From assembly GCF_040358985.1 (NCBI RefSeq), contig NZ_CP132932.1:1054001-1118000 (forward strand): 64,000 nt of DNA, written 5' to 3'. The position numbers and the translations under genes are program-made. The notes beneath the pieces were generated by a model. That model was not told the DNA's origin, did no database searches, and saw nothing but the letters and a program-made list of their open reading frames with translations. Below, piece after piece: positions 10,001-18,833 of this stretch; position 1 is the first letter of the stretch, and the number at the start of each line of letters is the position of its first letter. This DNA is from Tunturibacter empetritectus (lineage in GTDB: Bacteria; Acidobacteriota; Terriglobia; Terriglobales; Acidobacteriaceae).

Positions 10001-13000
10001 TCCATATGTGCTCGGACCAGAGGTAGTAACTACCACCGTCGGAGTCGCCTTATTCACGGTCTGGGTCAGAGTCGCTGTCGCGGTGTTATTGTTGGCATCC
10101 CCGTTGTAGGTCGCTGTGATCGTGTCGGGACCTATTGGCAGCGTTGTGCTGCTTATCGTTGCCACACCATTGGCCAAGGGCGATGTTCCCAGAGTGGTTG
10201 AACCGCTCACGAAGGTCACGGTTCCGTTTGCATTGGTCGGGACAGACGCGGTAAAGACCACAGACTGATTCGCCGCGGACGGATTGATCGACGACAAGAG
10301 CGTCTCAGTAGGAGATGCCTTTGTTACCGTCTGGGTCGTTGAACCCGTCGCCTGGTTATTGACATTGTCTCCACTGTAGTTTGCCGTAATCAGATCGCTA
10401 CCTACCGGCAATACGGTAGTCGATATCGTGACTGTTCCGGAAGTTGACGTGACAGAGCCCGATCCCAGCGTTACACCACCACTCGTGATCGTGATCGTGC
10501 CAGTTGGGCCGGCCGGTAGAGACGCGGTAATTGTGACGGAATGGCCGTAGATGCTCGAGCCGGAGGTTGTAACTGTCACCGATGGATTTAACTTTGCAAC
10601 GACTTGAGTCAAGGTAGAGCTGGAAGCATTGTTGTTCCCATCTCCGCCATATGTCGCAGTGATGAGATTATTGCCAAGCGGAAGCGTCGAAATAGTGAGT
10701 GTGGTGACCCCATTCGTCAACGTTGAACTCCCCAGAAGGGTCGAGCCGCTTGTGAATGACACTGTACCAGTCACATTTGCCGACAACGTATCTGTGAAAG
10801 TGACCGTTCCCCCGGGCAGCGAGGGATTTACTGACGATGTCAAGGTCGAGGTGGGGCTGTTTTTAGCTACAGTCTGGGTAGTAGTCCCCACGGCCGAGTT
10901 GTAGTTGCCATCTCCGCTATAAGTGGCGGTGATGAGATCGCTTGGCGGCGACAGCAGCGTCGTAGTTATTGATACTGTACCGCCAGCGACGGTTCCCGAG
11001 CCAAGAGAGAGGCTGCCACTCGTAAAGACAACTGTGCCCGTCGCATTAGTCGGGATCGAAGCTGTGATCGTAACAGTGGCGCCGTAATTGCTAGGCCCAG
11101 AGGTTACAACATTTACAGTCGGTGTCGCTTTATTGACGACCTGAACGAGGACGGGGGACTTATTAGAACCATATTGTGCGGTGATATTATGGCTGCCCAC
11201 CGAGAGACTAGAAGTTGCGAGTGTTGCGTTGGCATTGGATATGACACCGCTTCCGATGCTCGTCGTGCCATCGAAGAAGGTTATTGTTCCGGTTTTTCCA
11301 GTAGCTACGGTCCCAGTGAAGGTAACAGATTGCGAATAAATTGAGGGATTGGGTGAAGAACTTAGCAGGACATTAGAAACTGTGGCCGTAACCGTATTCG
11401 AATTACTGGGGTTGTAGTTTGAGTCTCCAGCAAATGCGGCCGAGAGGACGTCGGCTCCCACTGGCAGCGCGGTTGTCGTTAGTGTGGCGACTCCGTTCAC
11501 CAAGCTTCCAGAGCCAAGAAGGGTAGTCCCGGTAAAGAATTGAATGGGCTCATTGTTGGTCGTCGTAGTCGGCGGTCCAACCGTGTAGGGGGACAGTACA
11601 GAAGTCAACACTATTGATTGCCCGGGCAAGATTGCTGAAGTTGAAGATGCCGTCAAAGTGAGTGCGGTATTTACTGGTGCGGCAGTTAGCGGCACTGTGG
11701 CAGACAGGCTACCTATGTAGATAGAGTCACCAGAGTAACTCGCATCCACTTGATGAACGCCACTGCCAAGTGGAAAGACAGCTACATGAGTGAGGGCGGA
11801 GGCAACGGATGTCTGCTGGACCTGACTCAACGAAACCGCTGCACGAGGCGTGTCCGCATCGGTTCCGATGAGATCTGCATTGCCGTCGTTGTTATAGTCT
11901 CCGGCATTTACGGCGTATGTCAGTGCGAAGCCACCTATGCCAGGCTCCTGATAGTTCTGAAAAGTTCCATCACCATTGCCCTGATAAACGAGCGCGCCAG
12001 TACTACCTCCTGCAATGATGTCAGGAATTCCATCTCCGTTCACGTCAGCAAGGTGAGGATCAGACGGGATGTCGGATACGTAAGTTGTTGTCTGAAAGTT
12101 ACCTTTTCCATCTCCGAGGAGAACGAAAAGACTGTTGCCGACGTTGTTATTTCCGCTACCCGGTCGAGTGATGGAACTAGCTACAACATCCGGGAAGTCG
12201 TCTGCGTTTGTATCACCGGCGGTAAGAAATTCACCTATTTTGGTTGCCACAGGTGACGTTGGCACCTGAAATGTGCCGTCACCATTACCAAACGCGAGGT
12301 ATAGGTCTGACAATGAACTGTTGGGCGATGCGGTATCGACTGCATAGGCCACATCGTCTTTGCCGTCCATGTTGAAGTCTGCAACAACCACCCCATGTGC
12401 GAGAGCGGGAGTGAGAAGAGGTACTGTCTCGGGAACAAACTTGCCGCTTCCATCGCCAATAAAAATTGTGACATTCTGCTGTGACTTATTGGAGAGTGCT
12501 ATATCCAGGAGACCATCGCCGTTGAAATCTCCAATGGCAATACTCGCGACATCGCCCGTTGGATAATAAACTGGTGTTTTAAATTTGCCGTCCCCGCTGC
12601 CGAGGATGATCACGAGACCACCATTCGTTCCGTCGGAGCAACCAAGGGCGATATCAGTGACACCGTCCCGATTGAAATCAGCAAGGAGAATCTGAAGCGC
12701 TTTTCCTACGATGCAGCCAGAGTAATTTACCTTCGGCTTGAAAGTTCCGTCCCCATTTCCAAGAAGTACAGAGATTGTCTGCGCAGCGTCTCCGGTTACG
12801 ACATCCAGGTTGTTGTCGGTATCGAGATAGGCCGACGCAATTGCCACAGACCGCAGGGTTGTTCCATTTCCCCCTATTGCAAATGGCTGATTTTGAAGAA
12901 AGGTTGTCGAGAGCGTAGATACCGTTAGGTTCTCAGTACCGAGCAGACTGTTACTTGTGCTGGTGTCTAGAAACGAGATAGTACCGGTGGGACCTGTATT

Positions 13001-13534
13001 AAGCGAGCCAAAACCTGCCACCGTTCCTGTGAGGCTGTAGTTTCCGACTGTACCTGTAGAAGCCAAAGTTAGGGTCGAACCATAAGTTCCCGTAACTGCA
13101 TAGCTGACTGTATTCGACTCACTAGCGGCATAAATATTATTCGCTTTAAATACCGCTTTATAGCTGTGATTTCCAATCGGTCCACTACCGATCTTTACGG
13201 ATGCGGTTGCAGCCGGAAAGGTCAGTTGGGCAATACCCAAAGCAGAGTTATTTTCGCAAAACTTTGCTGTCGCCTCACAAAAAAGCACCAAGCCGGCATT
13301 GATTGGCGAGTTTCCCGCTGTAACGGTTGCCGTCAAAGTAATGGGCGTTTGATAAGCAACCGAAGTAGCTGAGATTGCCAACGTCGTGACAGTTGGCGTT
13401 GGATTGGGCGTTATTCCAAAGGCCGCGGAGGAAAGAATTGACATCAACACGAGGGAAAGAAAAACTCGTGTGCGGCAAGTGCTTATAAATACCGAGACAG
13501 GAAAACAAGGCGAACGGTGAAACAAGCGCTTCAT
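7034..13534 (-). CDS. Giant secreted FG-GAP / Ig-like repeat protein
   Basis: A 2166-residue exported protein. After a signal peptide (hydrophobic stretch VFLSLVLMSILSSAAFG) come one or two Ig-like modules, then about seven FG-GAP/VCBS-type calcium-binding repeats (DFNRDGVTDIALG, DFNGDGLLDIALS, DVNGDGIPDIIAG and relatives, each followed by a GNGDGTF-like motif). About 15 Big_3-type Ig domains of roughly 90 residues follow, with SGDxNYN and GTVTFTSGSTLLG motifs. The C-terminus has GMLGILGLG, a basic KLRKKLPR stretch, a hydrophobic helix and a lipoprotein-like SGCAGG. The start is the ATG at 13534, preceded by AAGGGGA; a TTG at 13564 is less likely. Ig modules 6-8 recur as 10-12 with a 1086-base period. 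Probably surface adhesion or matrix; ligand unknown. Confidence 0.88.
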   Translation of the reverse strand: MKRLFHRSPCFPVSVFISTCRTRVFLSLVLMSILSSAAFGITPNPTPTVTTLAISATSVAYQTPITLTATVTAGNSPINAGLVLFCEATAKFCENNSALGIAQLTFPAATASVKIGSGPIGNHSYKAVFKANNIYAASESNTVSYAVTGTYGSTLTLASTGTVGNYSLTGTVAGFGSLNTGPTGTISFLDTSTSNSLLGTENLTVSTLSTTFLQNQPFAIGGNGTTLRSVAIASAYLDTDNNLDVVTGDAAQTISVLLGNGDGTFKPKVNYSGCIVGKALQILLADFNRDGVTDIALGCSDGTNGGLVIILGSGDGKFKTPVYYPTGDVASIAIGDFNGDGLLDIALSNKSQQNVTIFIGDGSGKFVPETVPLLTPALAHGVVVADFNMDGKDDVAYAVDTASPNSSLSDLYLAFGNGDGTFQVPTSPVATKIGEFLTAGDTNADDFPDVVASSITRPGSGNNNVGNSLFVLLGDGKGNFQTTTYVSDIPSDPHLADVNGDGIPDIIAGGSTGALVYQGNGDGTFQNYQEPGIGGFALTYAVNAGDYNNDGNADLIGTDADTPRAAVSLSQVQQTSVASALTHVAVFPLGSGVHQVDASYSGDSIYIGSLSATVPLTAAPVNTALTLTASSTSAILPGQSIVLTSVLSPYTVGPPTTTTNNEPIQFFTGTTLLGSGSLVNGVATLTTTALPVGADVLSAAFAGDSNYNPSNSNTVTATVSNVLLSSSPNPSIYSQSVTFTGTVATGKTGTITFFDGTTSIGSGVISNANATLATSSLSVGSHNITAQYGSNKSPVLVQVVNKATPTVNVVTSGPSNYGATVTITASIPTNATGTVVFTSGSLSLGSGTVAGGTVSITTTLLSPPSDLITATYSGDGNYNSAVGTTTQTVAKNSPTSTLTSSVNPSLPGGTVTFTDTLSANVTGTVSFTSGSTLLGSSTLTNGVTTLTISTLPLGNNLITATYGGDGNNNASSSTLTQVVAKLNPSVTVTTSGSSIYGHSVTITASLPAGPTGTITITSGGVTLGSGSVTSTSGTVTISTTVLPVGSDLITANYSGDNVNNQATGSTTQTVTKASPTETLLSSINPSAANQSVVFTASVPTNANGTVTFVSGSTTLGTSPLANGVATISSTTLPIGPDTITATYNGDANNNTATATLTQTVNKATPTVVVTTSGPSTYGNPVTITATVPPGTTGTITITSGGTSLGSGTVNLTTGTVTVTTSTLSVGSDPITASYGGDTNDNPATGTTTQNVTKATPAVTLASSTNPSAVNQSVTFTASLPSGVSGTVTFTSGSTLLGTSTISSGTATISTSTLPTGNDIIIATYNGDTNNNSATASLTQSVGKNTPPVTVTTSGSSTYGGSVTITTTVPPGTTGTITVTSGSVTLGSGTVNPTTGTVTVTTTTLPVGSDPITASYGGDTNNNPATGTTTQTVTKASPQEILSSSINPSAANQAVVFTASLPPSATGTVIFSSGSTVLGTFTLVNGVTSVSTSTLPIGSDPITATYNGDTNNNSAVATLTQTVNKATPTVIVTTSGSSSYGNPVTITTTVPPGTTGTITVTSGGTTLGSGTVNPTTGTVTITTTVLPVGSDPITASYGGDTNDNPATGTTTQNVTKASPAVTLTSSANPSAVNQSVTFTASLPSGVTGTVTFTSGSTLLGTSTISSGAATISTSTLSTGNDIITATYNGDTNNNSATASLTQSVGKNTPILPPPVVSSSNLPIDTPETISETVPAGVTGTVTFSNGTTPLGSATIVNGVATLTVPSLPLGVDSITAATSGDANNNPAVSPPTLVTVGKTATVVTLTSSANPSAVSQLITFSATVHPGATGLVAFLDGSTTLGTGVVNTSGVAIFSTSALTIGSHPITASYGGNSSYSSSISSVLVQVISKIPTVITITESTPAQLIQTGITFTANVTASSPDATGMVTFMDGTTILGTATLSSNGGVAVSLSTNANAALLTSKLATGSHQIIAIYSGDSSFAPSTSAPANDVVEDFTNTNSGPTSQNVFPGSTTSYNFSLAPISATTFLNDVTLTVAGLPPGSTYTLTPSTVAAGSGVTGVVLNIQTSSSLRAENHPLQGTPDTRNELPIVAGMLGILGLGTIRKLRKKLPRTLMLALLALGSLLPIAALSGCAGGYFTLTPTTYTVTVTGVEGPVQHAATATLIVQ
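8420..10070. repeat. Higher-order tandem repeat inside the Ig-like gene
   Basis: Near-identical blocks, for example those starting GCTTGCGGTTGCGGAG at 8441 and at 9527, are offset by 1086 bases, which is 362 codons or four Ig modules. Identity between the blocks is much higher than between adjacent modules, which points to recent in-frame unit duplication or gene conversion. Confidence 0.8.
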
Positions 13535-13873
13535 AGGGTCCCCTTGGCTCGTTACTTCAACCAAACTTTAGTACCCACCGTAACCTTCTGACTGAGCAGT
13601 ACCTATTACACGAAAGTTGCACCATAGCGATGTCTCGTTTGGCCCGAGTCACGCTAGGTGCAGTTTGAGAAGTCCAAATAAAGTGGAATGGCAAAGGATT
13701 TGCTTGCGGCCAGCTAAATCACTGCTATGCAGTAGTTGGGAGGAGTTTTCAAAATGAAGGAGCACGACGATACGGCGCCTAGATATGGCGAAGGTCGGAA
13801 TTATTAGAGCGAGAGCTATTTCCGATGCACGTCGGAGTGCCAGGTGGATTGGAGCGGAAGCGCTGCCCGAGAA

Positions 13874-15031
13874 TTACTCCTCTATGACCGCCTTGACCAG
13901 ATTTCTGGGCCGATCAACATCGATGCCGCGGCTGATCGCCAGTGAGTAGGCAAGCAGCTGAAATGGAACGACCTCTAGAATGGTTGAGAGTAAATCGTTG
14001 CTCGCGGGAATAAAGAGGCAGGAGTCGCTGCACTGAGGGACCTCCTGATCACCCTCGGTCGCCAAAGCGATAATTCTTGCACCTTGTGTCCGCATGTCCT
14101 TCATCAACTGAAGGACCTTGGAGTAGCGCAACAAGGAGTCGGGATCGCCAGAGTCAGCAGTAGCAATCATGATTAGCGGAGAGTCCTTGCTCACAAGAGC
14201 GTTGGGGCCATGCTTCAACTCGCCCGAGGGATATCCTTCTGCATTTAAATAGGCGGACTCCTTAAGCTTGAGCGCGCCTTCCCGGGCGATCGCATAGTGA
14301 GCACCGCGACCGAGGTAAAGCAGCGTCCGAGAACTTGCCAGCTGAGGCGTCAACGCCTCAATCTGTCTCTGCCATTCCGGCAATGCGGCTTGAAGGAGGC
14401 TCGGGATCTCCTGAAGCTGGCGGCCGTGCGCTTCGGCAGCCTGGAGCGTCATGCGCCCGCGAACGCGAGCCAAGTGAAGGGCGAGAGAATAGAGTACTGC
14501 GAGCTGCGTGGTAAAGCTTTTCGTTGCCGGAATGGCATTCTCGACGCCGGCGAAAGTTGGCATTGAAGCGCTCGCTTCGGTTGCCATACTGGAACGAGCA
14601 TTGTTGGTGATTGCGACGGTGGCAAGTCCCCGGGCCTGGGCTTCTCGGAGAGCGGTTAGTGTATCGGCCGTTTCCCCGGACTGGGAGATCACGACAACAC
14701 CGGGGTTATGTAGCGTATGCGTTGAGCGATAGCTATATTCACTTGCGTATTCGACATCGACAGAGATTCCAGCCAGATCTTCAAGCATGATTTCACCGGC
14801 GAGACCTGCGTGTCGGCTAGAACCACTGGCGGCAATAACAAGCCGTTCTCGCCCTCCGAGTGCATCAAGAACCGGTTGAAACATCTCTGCTGTCGAGACG
14901 CCGCCTGGAACATATCGCTCGATCGTCGCGGCAAGGGCCTGGGGCTGCTCATAGATCTCGCGCAGCATGGAGTGAGGAAATGTCACAAGTTCCTGAGGAA
15001 TGGGCGTCGGTTCTGTCATTTGCTTTGGCAT
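13874..15031 (-). CDS. SIS-domain aminosugar isomerase/deaminase (NagB-II-like)
   Basis: Protein of 385 residues with two SIS (sugar isomerase) domains, as in the C-terminal half of GlmS but without the glutaminase domain. Marks include ASGSSRHAGLAGE (first SIS, near 68), SQSGETADTLTALREA, LGRGAHYAIAREGALKLKESAYLNAEGYPSGELKHGP (second SIS) and the C-terminal DVDRPRNLVKAV. Glutaminase-less GlmS relatives next to nagA are NagB-II-type glucosamine-6-phosphate deaminases that make fructose-6-phosphate. It is transcribed divergently from nagA across a 308-base promoter region. An ATG four codons in is an alternative start; neither has a clear ribosome site. AgaS-type galactosamine enzymes are the main alternative reading. 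Confidence 0.88.
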   Translation of the reverse strand: MPKQMTEPTPIPQELVTFPHSMLREIYEQPQALAATIERYVPGGVSTAEMFQPVLDALGGRERLVIAASGSSRHAGLAGEIMLEDLAGISVDVEYASEYSYRSTHTLHNPGVVVISQSGETADTLTALREAQARGLATVAITNNARSSMATEASASMPTFAGVENAIPATKSFTTQLAVLYSLALHLARVRGRMTLQAAEAHGRQLQEIPSLLQAALPEWQRQIEALTPQLASSRTLLYLGRGAHYAIAREGALKLKESAYLNAEGYPSGELKHGPNALVSKDSPLIMIATADSGDPDSLLRYSKVLQLMKDMRTQGARIIALATEGDQEVPQCSDSCLFIPASNDLLSTILEVVPFQLLAYSLAISRGIDVDRPRNLVKAVIEE

Positions 15032-15185
15032 CCCAATGGTTTAGCTGCGGTTACGAATGGCTGGAGTAACTGACCGTTGAAGACGATATGTGCATTTCTC
15101 GAGAGCGGCAGCTTGAATTACGCTGGACGCCGAATTTGACGGTGGATTACTTCGCCTGGAGAACAAATCTTATATCCATATACTT

Positions 15186-15203
15186 GTATGTACGACTATA
15201 CTG
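15186..15203. promoter_or_regulatory. Candidate HutC/NagR-type operator upstream of nagA
   Basis: GTATGTAC followed by GACTATACTG, about 140 bases before the nagA start. The first part matches the HutC-subfamily pattern GT-N-TA-N-AC with one mismatch. GACTATACTG is repeated exactly at 18814-18823, ahead of the transporter gene. Confidence 0.3.
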
Positions 15204-15339
15204 GACTTGCGATGTAGATGATAGAGCTTGTTTACAAAAAGTAGTACCGCTGGCTTATCGCCTTCACGGGGTTCCGCGAAGGTTTAGAACATGGTTAACT
15301 AGAGTTTGCGTTCAGCGTGGAGTCGATGAAAGGGCAGCA

Positions 15340-16506
15340 ATGGTTAGTACGATAGCGGCACGAAGACTCATAAATTCAGGCCTGGTGATCGAGTATCCGT
15401 TGGTAACAGTGGAAGATGGTCGCATCAGCCAGATAGCCAGTCTGAATGCCGCTGATCATGAACGGGTGCAGGCAACACATAGCTTTCGTGAGGCCACCCT
15501 GGTACCAACGTATGTCGACATACATATTCATGGTTGCGCTGGACACGACGTTATGGAAGCCGACTCGAAGGCGCTAAACGCGATTGGATCCTACCTTTCC
15601 AGCCGTGGCGTCGGAGCATACTTTCCAACTACAGTGACGTCTCCGACGGACGAGACTCTACGCTCTTTGACGGGACTCGCGATTGAGATCAGGCGGTGGG
15701 CTGAGTCTGCCGGCCATGGTGCTACTCCGTTAGGGATACATCTGGAAGGGCCGTTTCTCTCGCATTTGAAGCGTGGTGTACATACGGATGCCTTGTTGGA
15801 AGCGCCATCTATCTCACTCTTCGATCGTTTCTGGCAGGCAGCAGAGGGCCAAATTCGCCTTATGACGATTGCTCCCGAGTTGCCCGGAGCGATTGAATTG
15901 ATCGCGCACGCAACTGCACTGGGGGTTCGTTGCAGCATGGGACATAGTGACGCCAAGGTCTGCGAGGCAGAGGCGGCCTTTATAGCTGGAGCGCGTTCCG
16001 CGACCCATACATTCAATGCAATGCGGGCTATCGACCATCGAGAGCCCGGACTAGCGGCCTATGTGCTGGACAAGCATTCTCTGTTTGCCGAGATTATCTG
16101 TGACGGCATTCATGTAGACCCCTTAATGGTTCGGCTGTTCTTCAAAGCCAAAGAGAGAGACCGCATCATTCTGGTGACTGATGGCATGAGTGCTACTGGA
16201 ATGCCAGACGGAACTTATATGTTGGGCGATATGAATGTGGAGGTGCGTGATGGGCGTTGCACCTCCGATGGTGTTCTTGCAGGCAGCGTATTGACTCTCG
16301 ACCGCGGAGTACAAAACCTCATGAACTTTACCGGAGCAAACCTGGGGACAGCTGTCGCTGCCGCATCACGAAACCCTTCTCGACTGATGGGCATTGATGA
16401 CAGCTGGGGTAGCCTGGAAGAGGGCCGCACGGCCAACATCGCCGTACTATCATCGTCAGCCGAGGTCATACAAACCTTCTTGTCGGGAAGATCGATGATT
16501 GCTTGA
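15340..16506 (+). CDS. nagA: N-acetylglucosamine-6-phosphate deacetylase
   Basis: NagA removes the acetyl group from GlcNAc-6-phosphate to give glucosamine-6-phosphate. Family signatures are YVDIHIHGCAGHDV (HxH near residue 60), GIHLEGPFLS, MGHSDAKVCEAEAAF, ATHTFNAMR and LVTDGMSATGMPDG, ending with the usual LEEGRTANIAVL. The open frame extends back to 15088, but the upstream 84 codons do not resemble the family. The ATG at 15340 has AAAGGG six bases before it and gives 388 residues, the normal size. It works with the divergent SIS-domain deaminase and the transporter downstream, under the probable control of the GntR gene that follows. Confidence 0.93.
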   Translation: MVSTIAARRLINSGLVIEYPLVTVEDGRISQIASLNAADHERVQATHSFREATLVPTYVDIHIHGCAGHDVMEADSKALNAIGSYLSSRGVGAYFPTTVTSPTDETLRSLTGLAIEIRRWAESAGHGATPLGIHLEGPFLSHLKRGVHTDALLEAPSISLFDRFWQAAEGQIRLMTIAPELPGAIELIAHATALGVRCSMGHSDAKVCEAEAAFIAGARSATHTFNAMRAIDHREPGLAAYVLDKHSLFAEIICDGIHVDPLMVRLFFKAKERDRIILVTDGMSATGMPDGTYMLGDMNVEVRDGRCTSDGVLAGSVLTLDRGVQNLMNFTGANLGTAVAAASRNPSRLMGIDDSWGSLEEGRTANIAVLSSSAEVIQTFLSGRSMIA

Positions 16507-16575
16507 GGAGAATCACTAACTCTTGCGACAGACGAACCGAATCTGTGACTACTACCACTCGTTTTGACGAAATGT

Positions 16576-16583
16576 GTATAGAC
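16576..16583. promoter_or_regulatory. Candidate HutC-type half-palindrome upstream of gntR
   Basis: GTATAGAC matches the HutC-subfamily consensus GT-N-TA-N-AC exactly. It lies about 140 bases before the regulator start and could serve autoregulation. The motif is short, so chance occurrence is possible. Confidence 0.28.
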
Positions 16584-16720
16584 AACCGAAGCGGGATAGG
16601 ACTACAAAGACTAGGACGCGAATTAGTTCAACATCGTATATCGCAAGATGCTGGCTGAAACTGCCATCTTCCATCAGTGTGAGTATGTAGACACGATGTC
16701 GGAACGTCTCAGGAGATCGA

Positions 16721-17497
16721 GTGCCGAAGCCTCAAAATCAATCTGTTTCAACAATTCGTCCTTTGGATAAGAGCGGTTTCATACCGTTGTATTACCAGAT
16801 TCAGCGAGCATTAATGGAAAAAATTCACTCGGGAGAACTTTCGACCGGGGACCCCTTAGCCTCCGAGGAGGAGCTGGCGCGAATCTACCAGGTTAGCCGA
16901 ATGACAGCGCGGCAAGCGCTGCACGGGTTAAAGACCAGCGGCTTCGCCGTCAGTCAGAAGGGGCGCGGCACATTTGTTACACGGCCTAAACTTGAGAAGA
17001 ACATCATGCATCTGCGTGGCTTTACCGAAGATATGAAACATCTCGGTATGGTCCCGAGTTCAAAGTTGATCGAGCAAACCGTCATAAAGGCTACTGCGGA
17101 ACTCGCGGAGCAGTTGAAGGTCGAAACGGGCGAGGTCGTAATGCGGCTGCGGCGATTACGTCTGGCCGACGGAATTCCGATGGCGCTTGAAGTGTCGCAT
17201 ATCCCATTAAAGCAATTTCCAGGCCTTGAAAAGATCAACTTTGCCAAGCAATCTCTTTACTTCGTACTTCGCGAAACCTTTGGCGTGCGCGTCGCTTGGG
17301 CCGATGAGGTAATCGAGGCGCTCCCCGCGACTCGCGAAGAATCTGACTTACTTACAATTCCCAAGAAGGCGAGCATCCTTTCCGTCTCGCGGACAATCAT
17401 GACGACCGAAGAGACGCCAATCGAAGTAGCATGCTCTCGATACCGCGGTGACCGCTATCGGGCTTCCATCCGTGTCCCAACCACAACTATTGAGTAA
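16721..17497 (+). CDS. GntR/HutC-family regulator of amino-sugar genes
   Basis: Transcription regulator of 258 residues. A winged helix-turn-helix spans about residues 18-88 (PLYYQIQRALMEKIHSGEL, then EEELARIYQVSRMTARQALHGL and KGRGTFV). A UTRA ligand domain covers about 105-250 (LEVSHIPLKQFPGL, SILSVSRTIMTTEETPIEVACSRYRGDRY). HutC-subfamily regulators next to nagA are usually NagR/DasR/YvoA-type repressors that sense GlcN-6-P or GlcNAc-6-P. The start is GTG with AGGAG five bases upstream. Its 3' end overlaps the convergent transporter gene by 11 bases. Confidence 0.93.
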   Translation: MPKPQNQSVSTIRPLDKSGFIPLYYQIQRALMEKIHSGELSTGDPLASEEELARIYQVSRMTARQALHGLKTSGFAVSQKGRGTFVTRPKLEKNIMHLRGFTEDMKHLGMVPSSKLIEQTVIKATAELAEQLKVETGEVVMRLRRLRLADGIPMALEVSHIPLKQFPGLEKINFAKQSLYFVLRETFGVRVAWADEVIEALPATREESDLLTIPKKASILSVSRTIMTTEETPIEVACSRYRGDRYRASIRVPTTTIE

Positions 17498-18773
17498 GAG
17501 CGGCGCTCTGAGAATGCAACGCCTCGGCTAAGTCCAGGTTGCGATGCCCTCTGATCGCGAAGAAGAAAATATACGCGTAGCAGAGTAGAACAATCGCGAA
17601 GCTGTGCTGATAGCCGAGCGTATCGGCGAGAAAGCCCTGAATCTCAGGGATAACGGCTCCACCGACGACCATAGTAATTAGAATTCCAGAGCCCTGGCTC
17701 GTGAATCTTCCCAAACCCTTTACCGCCAGCGGAAAGATGCAAGGCCACATGACCGAGTTACACAGGCCGCAAAAGACTACGGCCCACATTGCAATGTGTC
17801 CATGTGCTGCGACCGTGAGAGTGATGAGGACAGCAGCAATCAGCGAGACGACGGTAAGTGCCCTTTGAGCTCGAATCCAGCGCATCGCGAAATAGCCGAC
17901 AAAGCGGCCTATCAGGGATAGTCCCCAATAGTAGGAGACGTATCGCGCGGCGACCTCGTGGCTCAAGCTTCCCATCGATGGCTGGCCAAGATAGGTGATC
18001 ATGATGCTTCCAATGGCAACCTCGGCTCCTACGTAGAAGAAGATAGCAAGCGCACCCAGCCTTAGATGGCTGAAGCTCCACGCGCTGCCATCAGTCCCGG
18101 ATTTGGAGCCGCCCTTTTCAATGACGTCGGGTAACTGCACGAAGGCTGTGATGACTGCCATAGCAAAGGCGCAGATTGCGAGAATGAGATAGGGCTTACG
18201 CACAGAGTGGGCGAGCTGCACTGTAGAGGCACCGGCGGCTATGAAGATAAATGCGGCGCCAACTCGAGGAGCGGAAGTTGTAGCAATCGAGTTGAAGAAG
18301 CCCGCCAGATTTAGTCGGGAAGCCGCAGTCTCCGGAGGTCCCAATGCGCCCACGTAGGGATTAATGGCTACCTGGAGGAGCGCAAGTCCGCTGCCGACGA
18401 CAAACAGAGCGAAGAGGAAGAGTGGATAAAAGATGATGATGGACGCGGGCAGGAAGAGAAGCAGGCCACAACCCATAACTGACAGCGCGACCACAATGCC
18501 CCGCTTGTAGCCGATCCGTCCAACGATCCATCCTGACGGAAGCGACATAACGAAATATGCTCCGAAGAAGCAGAACTGAACCAGCAGCGCAGTGACGTTG
18601 GTGAGATGAAAGAGATCTTTGAAGTGTGGAACCAGGATGTCGTTCAGCGCGGTGATGAAGCCGATGCCAAAGTACAAAGAGACCATCAGCATGAGTGGAA
18701 CGGTGTAATTCTTGCTGCTGGTCTCGACCGTGGTGATCGAGCGTTCTCCCGCGACTCCAAGCGCCATTTCCAT
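17487..18773 (-). CDS. MFS sugar transporter (FucP/NagP-like)
   Basis: Inner-membrane transporter of about 428 residues with 12 predicted helices. PLMLMVSLYFGIGFITALNDILVPHFKDLF at the N-terminus is typical of the FucP/NagP/GluP H+-sugar symporter branch. IGRFVGYFAM and the GLCNSVMWPCIFPLAVKGLG segment further support it. In a cluster with nagA and nanE it probably imports N-acetylglucosamine or a related amino sugar. The open frame starts at a GTG (18788), but GGGGA lies before the ATGs at 18773 and 18767, so these are preferred. nanE ends 45-60 bases upstream on the same strand, so the two are likely co-transcribed. Confidence 0.9.
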   Translation of the reverse strand: MEMALGVAGERSITTVETSSKNYTVPLMLMVSLYFGIGFITALNDILVPHFKDLFHLTNVTALLVQFCFFGAYFVMSLPSGWIVGRIGYKRGIVVALSVMGCGLLLFLPASIIIFYPLFLFALFVVGSGLALLQVAINPYVGALGPPETAASRLNLAGFFNSIATTSAPRVGAAFIFIAAGASTVQLAHSVRKPYLILAICAFAMAVITAFVQLPDVIEKGGSKSGTDGSAWSFSHLRLGALAIFFYVGAEVAIGSIMITYLGQPSMGSLSHEVAARYVSYYWGLSLIGRFVGYFAMRWIRAQRALTVVSLIAAVLITLTVAAHGHIAMWAVVFCGLCNSVMWPCIFPLAVKGLGRFTSQGSGILITMVVGGAVIPEIQGFLADTLGYQHSFAIVLLCYAYIFFFAIRGHRNLDLAEALHSQSAALTQ

Positions 18774-18805
18774 CCCCTGTTTGTGCACGAACTGTCTTTT
18801 TATAT

Positions 18806-18823
18806 GTCTAGATGACTATACTG
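18806..18823. promoter_or_regulatory. Candidate operator before the transporter gene
   Basis: GTCTAGATGACTATACTG. The outer parts form an imperfect palindrome (GTCTAG and CTATAC around ATGA), and GACTATACTG is identical to a sequence upstream of nagA. It lies in the short gap between nanE and the transporter, so it would act on an internal promoter or be coincidental. Confidence 0.3.
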
Positions 18824-18833
18824 TTTCGACGGA

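Noticed and set aside
8420-10070. Regularly repeated blocks as a possible CRISPR array
   Set aside because: The period is over 250 bases and in frame with Ig-like protein modules; repeats are not short with unique spacers.
11750-12256. 168-residue plus-strand frame inside the giant Ig/FG-GAP gene
   Set aside because: Opposes a conserved FG-GAP region and shows no ribosome site or family.
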